This document shows positions 1 to 6,781 of a DNA stretch of 7,345 nucleotides, piece by piece. Each line of letters opens with the position of its first letter. Position 1 is the stretch's first letter. A program made the translations under genes and the position numbers. This DNA comes from an uncultured bacterium. GTDB lineage: Bacteria > Bacillota > Clostridia > Lachnospirales > Lachnospiraceae. The stretch lies in contig CAMGRE010000124.1 in the NCBI GenBank assembly GCA_946061355.1, positions 1 to 7,345 of the forward strand, in the 5' to 3' direction. Under the pieces are notes generated by a model. That model saw nothing but the letters and a program-made list of their open reading frames with translations, did not search any database and was not told the origin of the DNA.

Positions 1-232
1 GATAAGCGGTCCGCCCGAAAACAATTAGGAAATCCCCGCGAAGGTTCCGGGAATCGAAAGATTTGAAAACCGGCAGTGCTCAGACAGTCCTCGCCGCCCT
101 GTTCATCGTTCTTCTCGAAAATGGCAGATACTAAGACACTTCTCGAAATGCAGCAAGAGGGTATGTATTATAAAAACTCCTGCCAACCAAAAACGACATA
201 TGCCTCATGCTGTAACTTTCCTGCCCGGGCAG
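1..232. other. Intergenic region with no supported gene
   Basis: I cannot assign a gene here. On the minus strand there is an exact TATAAT hexamer (167-172) without a convincing -35 at 16-18 bp, so a promoter firing leftwards is possible but weak. On the minus strand a frame stays open from about 165 to the left edge with no ATG start, and on the plus strand all three frames close within the first 66 bases. A small GNRA-type hairpin can be drawn on the plus strand: GAATC, GAAA loop, GATTT (51-64), flanked by CCGG at 47-50 and 70-73. Two near-identical short direct repeats beginning CTTCTCGAAA lie at 111-127 and 139-153. A 12-bp palindrome, CTGCCCGGGCAG, sits at 221-232. These could belong to a noncoding RNA, a leader of a gene further left, or a dispersed intergenic repeat. 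Confidence 0.4.
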
Positions 233-260
233 AAAAAAAGAGCAGGAATCCCTGCTCTTT
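233..260 (-). terminator. Rho-independent terminator of the kinase/regulator operon
   Basis: Read on the minus strand, a 10-bp perfect stem AAAGAGCAGG / CCTGCTCTTT with a 4-base loop (GATT) is followed by an uninterrupted run of seven T. It begins about 41 bases after the response regulator stop codon, so it ends the two-gene signalling operon. On the plus strand only three T follow the stem, so it is expected to act in one direction only. Confidence 0.93.
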
Positions 261-301
261 GTATCCACACATATGTCCGTCTGCTTATGCAGACATCGTC
301 A

Positions 302-1153
302 TTACAGTTCCGACAGCACGGCACGGATGAGTTTCTCCGCCTCATCATCGTCATACTCAGCCAGCTTTCCGCGCGCCTTTTTACAGCCGTCCCAAACTAC
401 AGGCGGCAGTTCATAGCAGAGCAGGTCATCCAGCTTTGCCAGCGCTTCCTTGATATCATAATTCTCCAGATCGGTCAGGATATAGAGAAGTCTTGAATTC
501 ATCTCGCCCAGGCTGATCGGCGGTGCATCCGAATCATCCGACACCTTTCCGCTCTTTTTCATCATCTTGACAATACGGTCCAACATCCTCTCGGCGCCCT
601 CATAATCCGCCGCCTCCAGCTTCATCTTGACATTAGCCATACGTCCCTGGATATCCTCCTCAAGCTGATATCCCAGAATCTCCTCCGTCTTCGTCAGCGC
701 CGGCTTATACTTCTCCCCCCGGATATAATCACGAACCTCCTTGACACGCTGGAAAAGTTCCGTTCCATCGATCGGCAGCACGCCTCTGCGCTTTAAGGCC
801 TTCTCGATCCTCTCATGCAGGTCAAAGGAATCAAACGGCTTCAGAATATAGTCCATGATGCCGAGCTTGGATCCCTCCAACAGCACAACCTTATCCGCAG
901 TTGATGTCAGGAAAATGACCGGAAGAGTCACTCCGTTTTCCAGAGTACGGATCTCCTGCAATGTCTCGAGACCATCCATCACCGGCATCTGCACATCAAG
1001 AAGCACCAGATCCACATCCTCCGACTGCAGGAATTTGATCGCGCGTCTTCCCGATATCATGGGAATGACCTCATATTTATCCTTCAGTTCCTGTTCCAGC
1101 GTCGCAAGATTCACAACATTGTCATCCACTGCCAATATCCTCATCCTTGGCAT
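302..1153 (-). CDS. Response regulator: receiver domain plus two-copy helical C-terminal region
   Basis: A 283-residue cytoplasmic response regulator. The N-terminal receiver domain (about 4-122) has the full active site: acidic pair D10/D11, phosphoacceptor D53 in LLDVQMPVMDG, T83 and K105 in the LKPFD motif. The rest (about 125-283) is charged and predicted helical, with no winged-helix, HTH, GGDEF, HD-GYP or CheY-like enzymatic motif that I can see. This tail holds two copies of one module (about 136-198 and 221-283), and the second copy matches the C-terminus of the adjacent kinase. The start is placed at the ATG preceding PRMRILAVDD, because GGGAGGAGA sits 5-6 bases upstream and the frame before it overlaps the kinase end without receiver homology. 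It begins one base after the kinase stop, so translational coupling is likely. It is presumably phosphorylated via the kinase HPt, with output through protein-protein contact (inference). A terminator follows at 233-260. Confidence 0.93.
   Translation of the reverse strand: MPRMRILAVDDNVVNLATLEQELKDKYEVIPMISGRRAIKFLQSEDVDLVLLDVQMPVMDGLETLQEIRTLENGVTLPVIFLTSTADKVVLLEGSKLGIMDYILKPFDSFDLHERIEKALKRRGVLPIDGTELFQRVKEVRDYIRGEKYKPALTKTEEILGYQLEEDIQGRMANVKMKLEAADYEGAERMLDRIVKMMKKSGKVSDDSDAPPISLGEMNSRLLYILTDLENYDIKEALAKLDDLLCYELPPVVWDGCKKARGKLAEYDDDEAEKLIRAVLSEL
305..520 (-). repeat. Protein-level repeat, copy 3 (response regulator C-terminus)
   Basis: This stretch encodes residues 212-283 of the regulator. 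It aligns with no gaps over 72 residues to kinase residues 877-948, with 22 identical positions by hand count (about 31%). The end is best conserved: KLAEYDDDEAEKLIR here against KLKLYADDEAEDLLR in the kinase. The likely structure is a helical bundle or hairpin. I do not recognise it as a named domain. Confidence 0.75.
560..748 (-). repeat. Protein-level repeat, copy 2 (response regulator middle)
   Basis: This stretch encodes about residues 136-198 of the regulator. It aligns without gaps to residues 221-283 of the same protein: KPALTKTEEILGYQL pairs with KEALAKLDDLLCYEL, and the later KL...D..AE pattern also recurs. About 13 of 63 positions are identical (hand count), with the hydrophobic spacing kept. 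It is more diverged than the pair formed by the regulator and kinase C-termini. Confidence 0.55.
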
Positions 1154-1154
1154 C

Positions 1155-4019
1155 TCAATCTCCTCCCATCTTGTCCATTGCAGAGACTGCCTCCCGAAGC
1201 AAGTCCTCTGCCTCATCATCCGCATACAATTTCAGTTTCGTCTGTACCTGTTCAAGAAGTTCCTCTATCTCCTCCGGCACCTTGCAGGTACGCAGATCAT
1301 TTACTATTTCCGCACATTCTTTGGATTTGAATGTTTCCAGCAGATGCAGGGCCTCCTTCAGTTTATTTTCCAGTTCTTCCGCCCCGATCTCCCTGCGCTG
1401 CACTTCCGGCTCATCCGGCTCGCTGTTCATCTTCTTTTTCAGCACAACACGGATCTCATCGAGCAGATTTCTGTAATCCTCCAGCAGTACGTCACTGTTC
1501 TGCGTGATAAATTCTTCATTTTCCTGTGCGGCCGCATCCTCATGATCTTTTGCCTCGCCGGAAAGTCTGTCTGCACCGATATTGGCAGATGCACTTTTCA
1601 GTGCATGAACCTCTATCCGATAATTCTTCCAGTCTTTCTTTTCCAGAAGTTCCGTCAGCAATTTGACCTTCTGTTTGCCATCCATATAGAAGAGCCGGAG
1701 AATCTCCAGATATTCCTCCAGTGTACCGCTGTGGCGCTTCAATGCTTCCGCAATATTGATACCGTTCAGGAACACATCTGACAGATCGTCAAGCGTGATA
1801 TCCTGGCCTCCGCTCTCCTCTTTTGTTTCCTTATATTTGTCCGGAATCCATTTTGTGAGCATGGCATGCATCAGCTTTCTGTCAATGGGTTTTGCCAGGA
1901 AATCCTGGAACCCGTTGCGCAGAAACATCTCTCTCGACCCCTGCAGCGCATTGGCTGTAAGCGCCACGATGATCGGTGTCCTTCCGTTGTTGCCACACTG
2001 GCTCCGTATGATCTTCGTGGCCTCAACGCCGTCCATATCCGGCATCATATGATCCATGAGAATCATATCATATTTCTCCGCCTTCACCATATCGATCGCT
2101 TCCGGCCCGCTGGCAGCCTCCGCCAGATCGAGACAGTAGGGTTTCAGCATACCGAGGGCAACCTTCCGGTTAACCAGGTTGTCATCCACCACCAGAACCC
2201 TGTATCCTTCCGCCTTAAACATCGGCGCATTCGTTTTATCTTCCTCACCGGTCTGCTTTGTCACTTCCGCAAGAGGTCTCTCATCGCACACCTGCTGGGG
2301 TATGGTCACGGTAAAAGTACTTCCCTCTCCGTACACACTGTCCACACGGATCGTTCCTCTCATCAGATGGATCATCTTGCGCGAGATGGCAAGACCAAGT
2401 CCCGTTCCTTCCACATTCCTGTTACGTTTGGAATCCACCTGGCTGAAATCATCAAATATTCTGTTCATGTCCTCTTCTTTGATGCCGATACCGGTATCCT
2501 GCACCTCGAAGATCAGAAAGATCCATCCCGGACGGAAAGGACGCTGTTCCACTTTAAGACTCACGCTGCCCTGATTCGTAAACTTGATGGCATTATTCAA
2601 AAGGTTGATGAGAATCTGTCTGAGCTTGAGATCGTCACCGCGGAGTTTGCACGGGATCGTATCATCACATTCCAGATTCAGGGACAACCCATGCTGAACA
2701 GCTGCCATCCGCATGATACCAAGCGTTTCATCCACCATATCACGGATGCTGTACTCAACCTCCACGAGCTCCATCCGTCCCGATTCAATCTTGGACAGAT
2801 CCAGAATATCATTTACGATTTTTAACAGATTCTGGGAAGCATGCTGGATGTCACAGGCAAAATCATACATCTTGCGCCCATGACTCTCCTCCTTGATCAG
2901 TTCGCTGAAGCCGATGATCGCATTCATCGGCGTTCTGATCTCGTGAGACATATTGGCAATAAAATCGGTCTTTGCCTTGTTGGCGCTCTCCGCCTGCTTC
3001 CTTGTCGCCAGGATTTCCTCGATATAATTGTGCGTGGCCGTCACATCCATAATGCAGACCACATAGCCACACAACTTTCCTCTCGTATCATTCATCCGTT
3101 TGATGCGGGCATCATATCTGCTCTCCTCGATCGAGAACTCCCATTTTCCGTCTGAGGCAAAGATCTCCATGGGGAAACCTTCCAGTTTCTCAACACCGAT
3201 CCCCATCCACTTGGCATCCAGCTCCGGGAAAATGATGTGCATGGCGGGATTGAAACTGACGATCAGTTTCTCCTCATCGAGCAGAATCACACCGTCATCG
3301 ATGGTACTCAGCACCGATGCCGATGCCATCCGGCTCAGATCCACGTTTCTGCGGCTCCATACGCCGATCACCACGCCGGACAGAATGATTCCCAGCACGG
3401 CAGGATTCGGATCGTATTCCTTGAGAACACCGAAAGACCGAAGCGCCATTGCAGAAAGCGGAAACAGCGACAGAATAATGAACTGTCCGTAGTGAGCCTT
3501 CCTCTTCAGATAGGCATCTTTACGACCGGAGTGTATGAGTGTCGCCACTGCCATCACAAACGGTATAATAATGCAGATTACCATGTATGTATAGTGAAGG
3601 ACTCCATATTGGAACTCATAGTGAGGGTAAATCCCTTCCTCCACAAAAACCATCTCTCTGTAGAACAGATTGTGGTAATTACAGCTCCACATCGCAATCA
3701 CACAGACAATCGCGCCTGCCGTCAATATTTCAAATACATATTTGGGAGGACGTCGATTGCAGTAATAATAAACAAACTCGCTGAAAAAGATCGTCAGGAA
3801 AGCAATGCCGATATACTGCATCCGTATCGTCATCAGCGATGCCTCCGCCGTTGTACACATCAGTTCCAGCGTATAGCCCACATTCTGGATCAATGTCATA
3901 AACATAAAGCAGAGCATCGTCTGCTGTGTCTTCGTATTATCAATAGAGAGCAGCAAAATGATCGCCCATATGATAAGAATCAGCACAACCGCCTGTAAGA
4001 TCAGTACCCCCGCATACAT
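1155..4019 (-). CDS. Membrane hybrid histidine kinase (7TM–PAS–HisKA–HATPase–REC–HPt) with extra C-terminal module
   Basis: A 954-residue sensor kinase. The N-terminus (1-222) has seven hydrophobic segments at roughly 1-25, 33-55, 66-86, 94-112, 140-162, 176-196 and 207-222, resembling the 7TM sensor region of histidine kinases. A PAS-like domain follows (about 231-330). The HisKA domain has phosphoacceptor H359 in MSHEIRTP. The ATPase domain has the N box near N472-N476, DTGIGI at 508-513 and GTGLGLAIS at 538-546. The receiver domain (about 605-725) has D612/D613, phosphoacceptor D656, T688 and K710. The HPt domain (about 742-862) has H805 in VHALKSASANIGA. All phosphorelay residues are present. 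After the HPt comes an unusual tail (877-954) shared with the next gene's product. ATG is supported by AAAGGAGG 8 bases upstream. The ligand cannot be inferred. The upstream neighbour is spoVAD, the downstream one its likely partner regulator. Confidence 0.95.
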   Translation of the reverse strand: MYAGVLILQAVVLILIIWAIILLLSIDNTKTQQTMLCFMFMTLIQNVGYTLELMCTTAEASLMTIRMQYIGIAFLTIFFSEFVYYYCNRRPPKYVFEILTAGAIVCVIAMWSCNYHNLFYREMVFVEEGIYPHYEFQYGVLHYTYMVICIIIPFVMAVATLIHSGRKDAYLKRKAHYGQFIILSLFPLSAMALRSFGVLKEYDPNPAVLGIILSGVVIGVWSRRNVDLSRMASASVLSTIDDGVILLDEEKLIVSFNPAMHIIFPELDAKWMGIGVEKLEGFPMEIFASDGKWEFSIEESRYDARIKRMNDTRGKLCGYVVCIMDVTATHNYIEEILATRKQAESANKAKTDFIANMSHEIRTPMNAIIGFSELIKEESHGRKMYDFACDIQHASQNLLKIVNDILDLSKIESGRMELVEVEYSIRDMVDETLGIMRMAAVQHGLSLNLECDDTIPCKLRGDDLKLRQILINLLNNAIKFTNQGSVSLKVEQRPFRPGWIFLIFEVQDTGIGIKEEDMNRIFDDFSQVDSKRNRNVEGTGLGLAISRKMIHLMRGTIRVDSVYGEGSTFTVTIPQQVCDERPLAEVTKQTGEEDKTNAPMFKAEGYRVLVVDDNLVNRKVALGMLKPYCLDLAEAASGPEAIDMVKAEKYDMILMDHMMPDMDGVEATKIIRSQCGNNGRTPIIVALTANALQGSREMFLRNGFQDFLAKPIDRKLMHAMLTKWIPDKYKETKEESGGQDITLDDLSDVFLNGINIAEALKRHSGTLEEYLEILRLFYMDGKQKVKLLTELLEKKDWKNYRIEVHALKSASANIGADRLSGEAKDHEDAAAQENEEFITQNSDVLLEDYRNLLDEIRVVLKKKMNSEPDEPEVQRREIGAEELENKLKEALHLLETFKSKECAEIVNDLRTCKVPEEIEELLEQVQTKLKLYADDEAEDLLREAVSAMDKMGGD
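1176..1391 (-). repeat. Protein-level repeat, copy 1 (kinase C-terminal extension)
   Basis: This stretch encodes kinase residues 877-948, after the HPt domain and a short acidic linker. It aligns ungapped to regulator residues 212-283. Because the segment lies outside the catalytic and phosphotransfer domains, it may be a docking or dimerisation module common to both partners (inference). Confidence 0.75.
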
Positions 4020-4137
4020 CTGCCGCCCCTCCTTTCCATTGTTTCAGACAATTTTCCGTTACCTGTTCACACAATAAAAGTACAAAATTACCTACTACGC
4101 AATATATTAACACAAAATGACTGAATTTTACAATATT
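4020..4137. other. AT-rich gap between spoVAD and the kinase gene
   Basis: This is 118 bases, rich in A and T. I find no GC-rich hairpin with a U tract on the minus strand, so spoVAD transcripts may run into the kinase gene. A weak vegetative-type promoter candidate on the minus strand is TTGTAA-N18-TAATAT, with four of six matches in each hexamer. A short inverted repeat, ATTGT-N5-ACAAT (4038-4052), sits just upstream of the kinase ribosome binding site. None of these is strong enough to call as a separate site. Confidence 0.4.
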
Positions 4138-5193
4138 TTAAATGTTTTCTATAACAACTCCGTGTGCGATTCCCGGCACAGTCTTTCCCTCATTAAAACT
4201 GGTCTTGGAAAGCAATGCCCCGGTAGGCACGAACAGCACTCTTTTCCACCGCTTTTCCTGAAGCTGTTTCAGCACATACGCCGCCAGTGTCACCGCGGCA
4301 CAGCCGCAGCCCGATCCGCCCGCATGTGTATCCTGCTTTGCGGCATCATAGATTTCCATGCCGCAGTCCATATGATTCCCGGAAATGTCATACCCTTTCT
4401 CTGCCAGCAAATCAATCAGCGCCCTCTGCCCGACAGAACCGAGATCGCCCGTGATAATCCGGTCATAATCCTCCGGCTGCCTGCCAAAATCAATAAAGTT
4501 ACGGTAGATCACGTCACAGGCTGCCGGAGCCATGCAGCATCCCATATTCATGGAATCCTTCAATCCGTAATCCACGATCTTTCCCGTCGTGATCCCCGTA
4601 ATCGCCGCCTGCACGTTTTCACCCCTTGTGCTGCCCAGCACAAAAGCGCCGCTTCCCGTCACGGTCCAGCTGGCCGAAAGTGGTCTCTGACTGCCGTATT
4701 CCAGCGGATAACGAAACTCCTTTTCCGCACTGGCGAAATGGCTGGAGGTAACACAGACCACGCAGGATGCAAAGCCGCCGTCCACCGCCATTGCGCCCAG
4801 ACTGAGCGATTCCCCGCAGGTAGAGCATGCCCCGTACAACCCGAACAGCGGAATCTCATACGCCGTCATACCAAAGGATGTGGCCATTGATTGACCGAGC
4901 AGGTCACCAGCGAACAGATACTGCACATTTCCGCTGTCCAGCTTCGCCTTACCCATGGCAAGGTACACTGCATCCTTCTGAAGAGAGCTCTCCGCCTCCT
5001 CCCATGTATTGCAGCCAAACAGATCATCCTCACCGACCATGTCAAACAAATCCGCAAGCGGTCCTTCGCCTTCCTTTTTCCCCACGATCGAAGCGCTTGC
5101 ATTGATATAGACCGGATTTTCAAACTGTATACTCTGCTTTCCTCTCCTCTTGTTATATGGCTGACTGTGCTGAACGTTTCCACTCTGATCCAT
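4138..5193 (-). CDS. spoVAD: Stage V sporulation protein AD
   Basis: A 351-residue SpoVAD, a thiolase-fold protein without a known catalytic role. In Bacillus it binds dipicolinic acid (DPA) and belongs to the SpoVA complex at the forespore inner membrane, which moves Ca-DPA in during sporulation and out during germination. Family landmarks: GKQSIQFENPVYINASAS near 18-35, EGPLADLFD (43-51), LFAGDLLGQ (93-101), the GACST nucleophile-elbow-like motif (121-125), TSSHFASAEKEFRYP (149-163), TGDLGSVG (248-255), AGGSGCGCAA (291-300) and PTGALLS (323-329). No membrane segments are seen, as usual for SpoVAD. It is about a dozen residues longer than B. subtilis SpoVAD because of an N-terminal extension. 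A GTG three codons upstream is possible, but AGGTGG lies 5 bases before the chosen ATG and overlaps the GTG. A sigma-G-like promoter lies at 5294-5322. It is separated from spoVAE, unlike the usual arrangement. Confidence 0.96.
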   Translation of the reverse strand: MDQSGNVQHSQPYNKRRGKQSIQFENPVYINASASIVGKKEGEGPLADLFDMVGEDDLFGCNTWEEAESSLQKDAVYLAMGKAKLDSGNVQYLFAGDLLGQSMATSFGMTAYEIPLFGLYGACSTCGESLSLGAMAVDGGFASCVVCVTSSHFASAEKEFRYPLEYGSQRPLSASWTVTGSGAFVLGSTRGENVQAAITGITTGKIVDYGLKDSMNMGCCMAPAACDVIYRNFIDFGRQPEDYDRIITGDLGSVGQRALIDLLAEKGYDISGNHMDCGMEIYDAAKQDTHAGGSGCGCAAVTLAAYVLKQLQEKRWKRVLFVPTGALLSKTSFNEGKTVPGIAHGVVIENI

Positions 5194-5225
5194 GATATCC
5201 ACCTCTCTTTACGGTAACTGTAAAT

Positions 5226-5271
5226 CTGTTCTAACAGTCTGCGCGATTCTGCTTCACCCCGTTCAGAACAG
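5226..5271 (-). repeat. Inverted repeat in the spoVAD leader
   Basis: On the minus strand CTGTTCTGA (5271-5263) can pair with TTAGAACAG (5234-5226), a 9-bp stem with one G-U pair and a 28-base loop. Each arm also overlaps its own small palindrome (CTGTTCTAACAG at 5226-5237, AGAACAGTTCT at 5265-5275). It falls inside the predicted 5' untranslated region of spoVAD. It could be an mRNA structure or paired operator half-sites. There is no U tract, so it is not a terminator. Confidence 0.35.
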
Positions 5272-5293
5272 TTCTCTGCCGCTTTTCATAAGA

Positions 5294-5322
5294 TAGTATC
5301 TGCACACAGTCTGTTTTTATGC
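5294..5322 (-). promoter_or_regulatory. Sigma-G-like promoter of spoVAD
   Basis: On the minus strand GCATA (5322-5318) is followed after 17 bases by GATACTA (5300-5294). The Bacillus sigma-G consensus is roughly GMATA, 17-18 bases, CATNHTA, so only the first -10 base differs. The predicted start is near 5287, giving a leader of about 94 nt before the spoVAD ATG. This fits forespore expression, as known for spoVA genes in Bacillus. Confidence 0.75.
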
Positions 5323-5352
5323 GAAAGCTTTTTCCTTTCTGCGCCTCTGCGC

Positions 5353-5383
5353 AAAAAAAGGATGCCATTCAGACATCCTTTTT
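5353..5383 (-). terminator. Rho-independent terminator after the DUF2156 gene
   Basis: On the minus strand AAAAAGGATG (5383-5374) pairs with CATCCTTTTT (5364-5355) over a 9-base loop, and the T run continues to seven. It starts three bases after the DUF2156 stop codon, so it separates the spoVAE–DUF2156 unit from spoVAD. Confidence 0.9.
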
Positions 5384-5386
5384 CCA

Positions 5387-6286
5387 TCAATCGTTATTCT
5401 TATACGTCACAAGCCCCTTCTCGAGCATCATCACCGGGTGATAGGAGCGTTTTGCTTTGCGCAGCCCCTCCGCTCCCGTGTCCTCTTCCCTGTTGATATA
5501 TTTATAGTCCGCCGCTTCGTGCGCCACGAACTGCTGATTGATCATGGGATATGCGCCCTGCACATCCGCATACGCCTTCTCGATATGGACCACAAAGAAA
5601 TCATCCCCGCATGGCTCTCCCAGCGAGAATGCGACAACCCTTCCATCCGCGCGGATCAGTCCACCCTTCAGTCCGAGTTCCTTACGCATCTTAAGTGCAC
5701 CTAGCGTGACGCAGAACTCGTTGCTCTTCTCCGGATCATCCGCACAGCCGTTCATCTCACGCCACTTTTCTGCCATCTCCAGGCATTCCGCCGTATTCTC
5801 ATCCGTAATGGACTCATAACTCCAGTCGGGGTGCTCCTCCATGAACTTATTGACATGATTGCGCTTCGCGTGCAGCTTCTTGCCGGAAAGCGTGATCAGC
5901 TTCTCCGATTCATACACATAATCCGCCGCGTCCGGATTGTACACGATCTGGAATTTCCCCGGAAACATCTGCTCCAACCGCTCAAACTGCTCCGGCGACA
6001 CGAGATGCATCTTGAACTGACGTCCTTTCTCCTCAAAATATCCCATCAGATCCTCGATCGTCTTCTTCACATCCCCTTTTCCGAGCGGGAAGCTCACGGA
6101 GAACGTGCTCTCATCCGACAGAAATACGAGCAGCCCGTCGATCACTGCAAACCGATATTCATAAAATGGCGCCCACAGATAATTATTTGCAAATGTAAAC
6201 TCACAATTGCGGGCGTTCACCTGTCTGTAAAATCCCTGTATCAGTTCTTTATCCGAAAACTCGATATTCTTCCAAGCGATTTCCAT
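5387..6286 (-). CDS. DUF2156 / phosphatidylglycerol lysyltransferase-like domain protein
   Basis: A 299-residue soluble protein of the DUF2156 (LPG-synthase-C-like) family, which has two GNAT-like halves and is related to the catalytic domain of MprF, the enzyme that transfers amino acids from tRNA to phosphatidylglycerol. Family landmarks: GKKLHAKRNHVNKF (135-148), GLIRADGRVVAFSLGE (209-224, a GNAT-type strand pair), VHIEKA (233-238), GAYPMINQQF (244-253) and NREEDTGAEGLRKAKRSY (265-282). No membrane-spanning flippase domain is present, unlike full-length MprF, so membrane lipid modification is not proven and the substrate is unknown. ATG is preceded by AAGGGA at 7 bases. It lies 109 bases after spoVAE with no strong terminator or promoter seen between, so co-transcription from the spoVAE sigma-G promoter is likely. 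That would place it in the forespore (inference). Confidence 0.88.
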   Translation of the reverse strand: MEIAWKNIEFSDKELIQGFYRQVNARNCEFTFANNYLWAPFYEYRFAVIDGLLVFLSDESTFSVSFPLGKGDVKKTIEDLMGYFEEKGRQFKMHLVSPEQFERLEQMFPGKFQIVYNPDAADYVYESEKLITLSGKKLHAKRNHVNKFMEEHPDWSYESITDENTAECLEMAEKWREMNGCADDPEKSNEFCVTLGALKMRKELGLKGGLIRADGRVVAFSLGEPCGDDFFVVHIEKAYADVQGAYPMINQQFVAHEAADYKYINREEDTGAEGLRKAKRSYHPVMMLEKGLVTYKNND

Positions 6287-6309
6287 CCTGATTCCCTTCT
6301 TTTATTACA

Positions 6310-6344
6310 GTATTCCTATTTCTTTACTTCTCATGAAAGAATAC
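6310..6344 (-). repeat. Inverted repeat upstream of the DUF2156 gene
   Basis: GTATTC (6310-6315) and GAATAC (6339-6344) are perfect inverted arms, and TTTC/GAAA can extend the stem inward past a 3-base bulge. The hairpin is A/T-rich and ends about 24 bases before the start codon. It may be an mRNA processing or stability element, or an operator. No function is established. Confidence 0.3.
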
Positions 6345-6395
6345 CACGAAAAAACAAATCGTGCAAATTTTCGGATCATTCCGACGAAAATATCG

Positions 6396-6752
6396 CTATT
6401 TCTTCATCTTGGGATTGAAGATCAGGCTTGCCAGATAGCCGAAGATGAGCGCCGCACTGCACCCGACGGCCCCTGCCTTAAAGCCTCCCGAGAACAGTCC
6501 CAGCATGCCTTCTTTGTCCACAGCCTCTTTCACGCCTTTCATCAGCACATTGCCAAAGCCCAGAAGCGGCACACTGGCGCCCGCGCCCGCATATTCCTGA
6601 AACGGCTCATACCAGCCGAACACGCTGATCACCGCCCCTAAGCATACTAACAGCACCATGATCCTGCCCGGCATCATCTTTGTCTTTTCCATCAAGATCT
6701 GGACAAGGGCACAGATCAGTCCGCCCACCCAGAATGCATTGAAATAATCCAT
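6396..6752 (-). CDS. spoVAE: Stage V sporulation protein AE (SpoVAEb type)
   Basis: A 118-residue integral membrane protein of the SpoVAE/SpoVAEb family, matching the usual length of about 116. With SpoVAC and SpoVAD it belongs to the complex that carries dipicolinic acid across the forespore inner membrane. Hydrophobic segments are at about 5-22, 30-47, 60-70 and 90-112. Recognisable family motifs are WVGGLICALVQILMEKTKM (8-26), YEPFQEYAGAGASVPLLGFG near 48-67, KGVKEAVDKEGMLGLFSGG (72-90) and a C-terminal segment ending in IFNPK. ATG is backed by AGGAGG 5 bases upstream. The promoter at 6808-6837 is the best sigma-G match in the window. The gene is first in its unit and is followed by the DUF2156 gene, not preceded by spoVAC-spoVAD as is usual. 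Confidence 0.96.
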   Translation of the reverse strand: MDYFNAFWVGGLICALVQILMEKTKMMPGRIMVLLVCLGAVISVFGWYEPFQEYAGAGASVPLLGFGNVLMKGVKEAVDKEGMLGLFSGGFKAGAVGCSAALIFGYLASLIFNPKMKK

Positions 6753-6781
6753 ACGAACCTCCTGATTCCTATTTCTGATTT

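Noticed and set aside
1..30. T-box-like string GGGCGGACCGC on the minus strand
   Set aside because: It departs from the conserved GGGTGGNACCGCG core and no antiterminator or stem I architecture could be drawn in the sequence available.
1..75. tRNA-like T-loop sequences on the minus strand (TTCGATTC, TTCAAATC)
   Set aside because: The flanking bases do not form a T stem and no acceptor, D or anticodon arms can be drawn.
221..232. 12-bp palindrome CTGCCCGGGCAG next to the operon terminator
   Set aside because: It has no spacer for a normal hairpin loop and no association with other signals. It could be chance or a remnant of a second terminator.
1154..1225. Upstream start for the response regulator at 1225, adding 24 residues
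   Set aside because: The added residues overlap the kinase coding end and do not resemble a receiver domain. A strong ribosome binding site sits in front of the ATG at 1153.
855..3998. Long plus-strand reading frames at 855-1781, 1866-2825 and 3237-3998
   Set aside because: They lie antisense to the kinase and regulator, whose domains and catalytic motifs are intact. Their translations are low-complexity, basic or Cys/His-rich and lack ribosome binding sites.
5194..5202. GTG start for spoVAD at 5202
   Set aside because: The GTG lies inside the AGGTGG Shine-Dalgarno sequence that is properly spaced for the ATG at 5193.
6361..6395. Possible terminator after spoVAE (ATTTTCG/CGAAAAT hairpin)
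   Set aside because: It is A/T-rich with an 11-base loop and no immediate U tract, so it is unlikely to stop transcription into the DUF2156 gene.
4117..6418. Plus-strand frames at 4117-4890 and 5831-6418
   Set aside because: They are antisense to spoVAD and the DUF2156 gene, with no family resemblance and unlikely composition.
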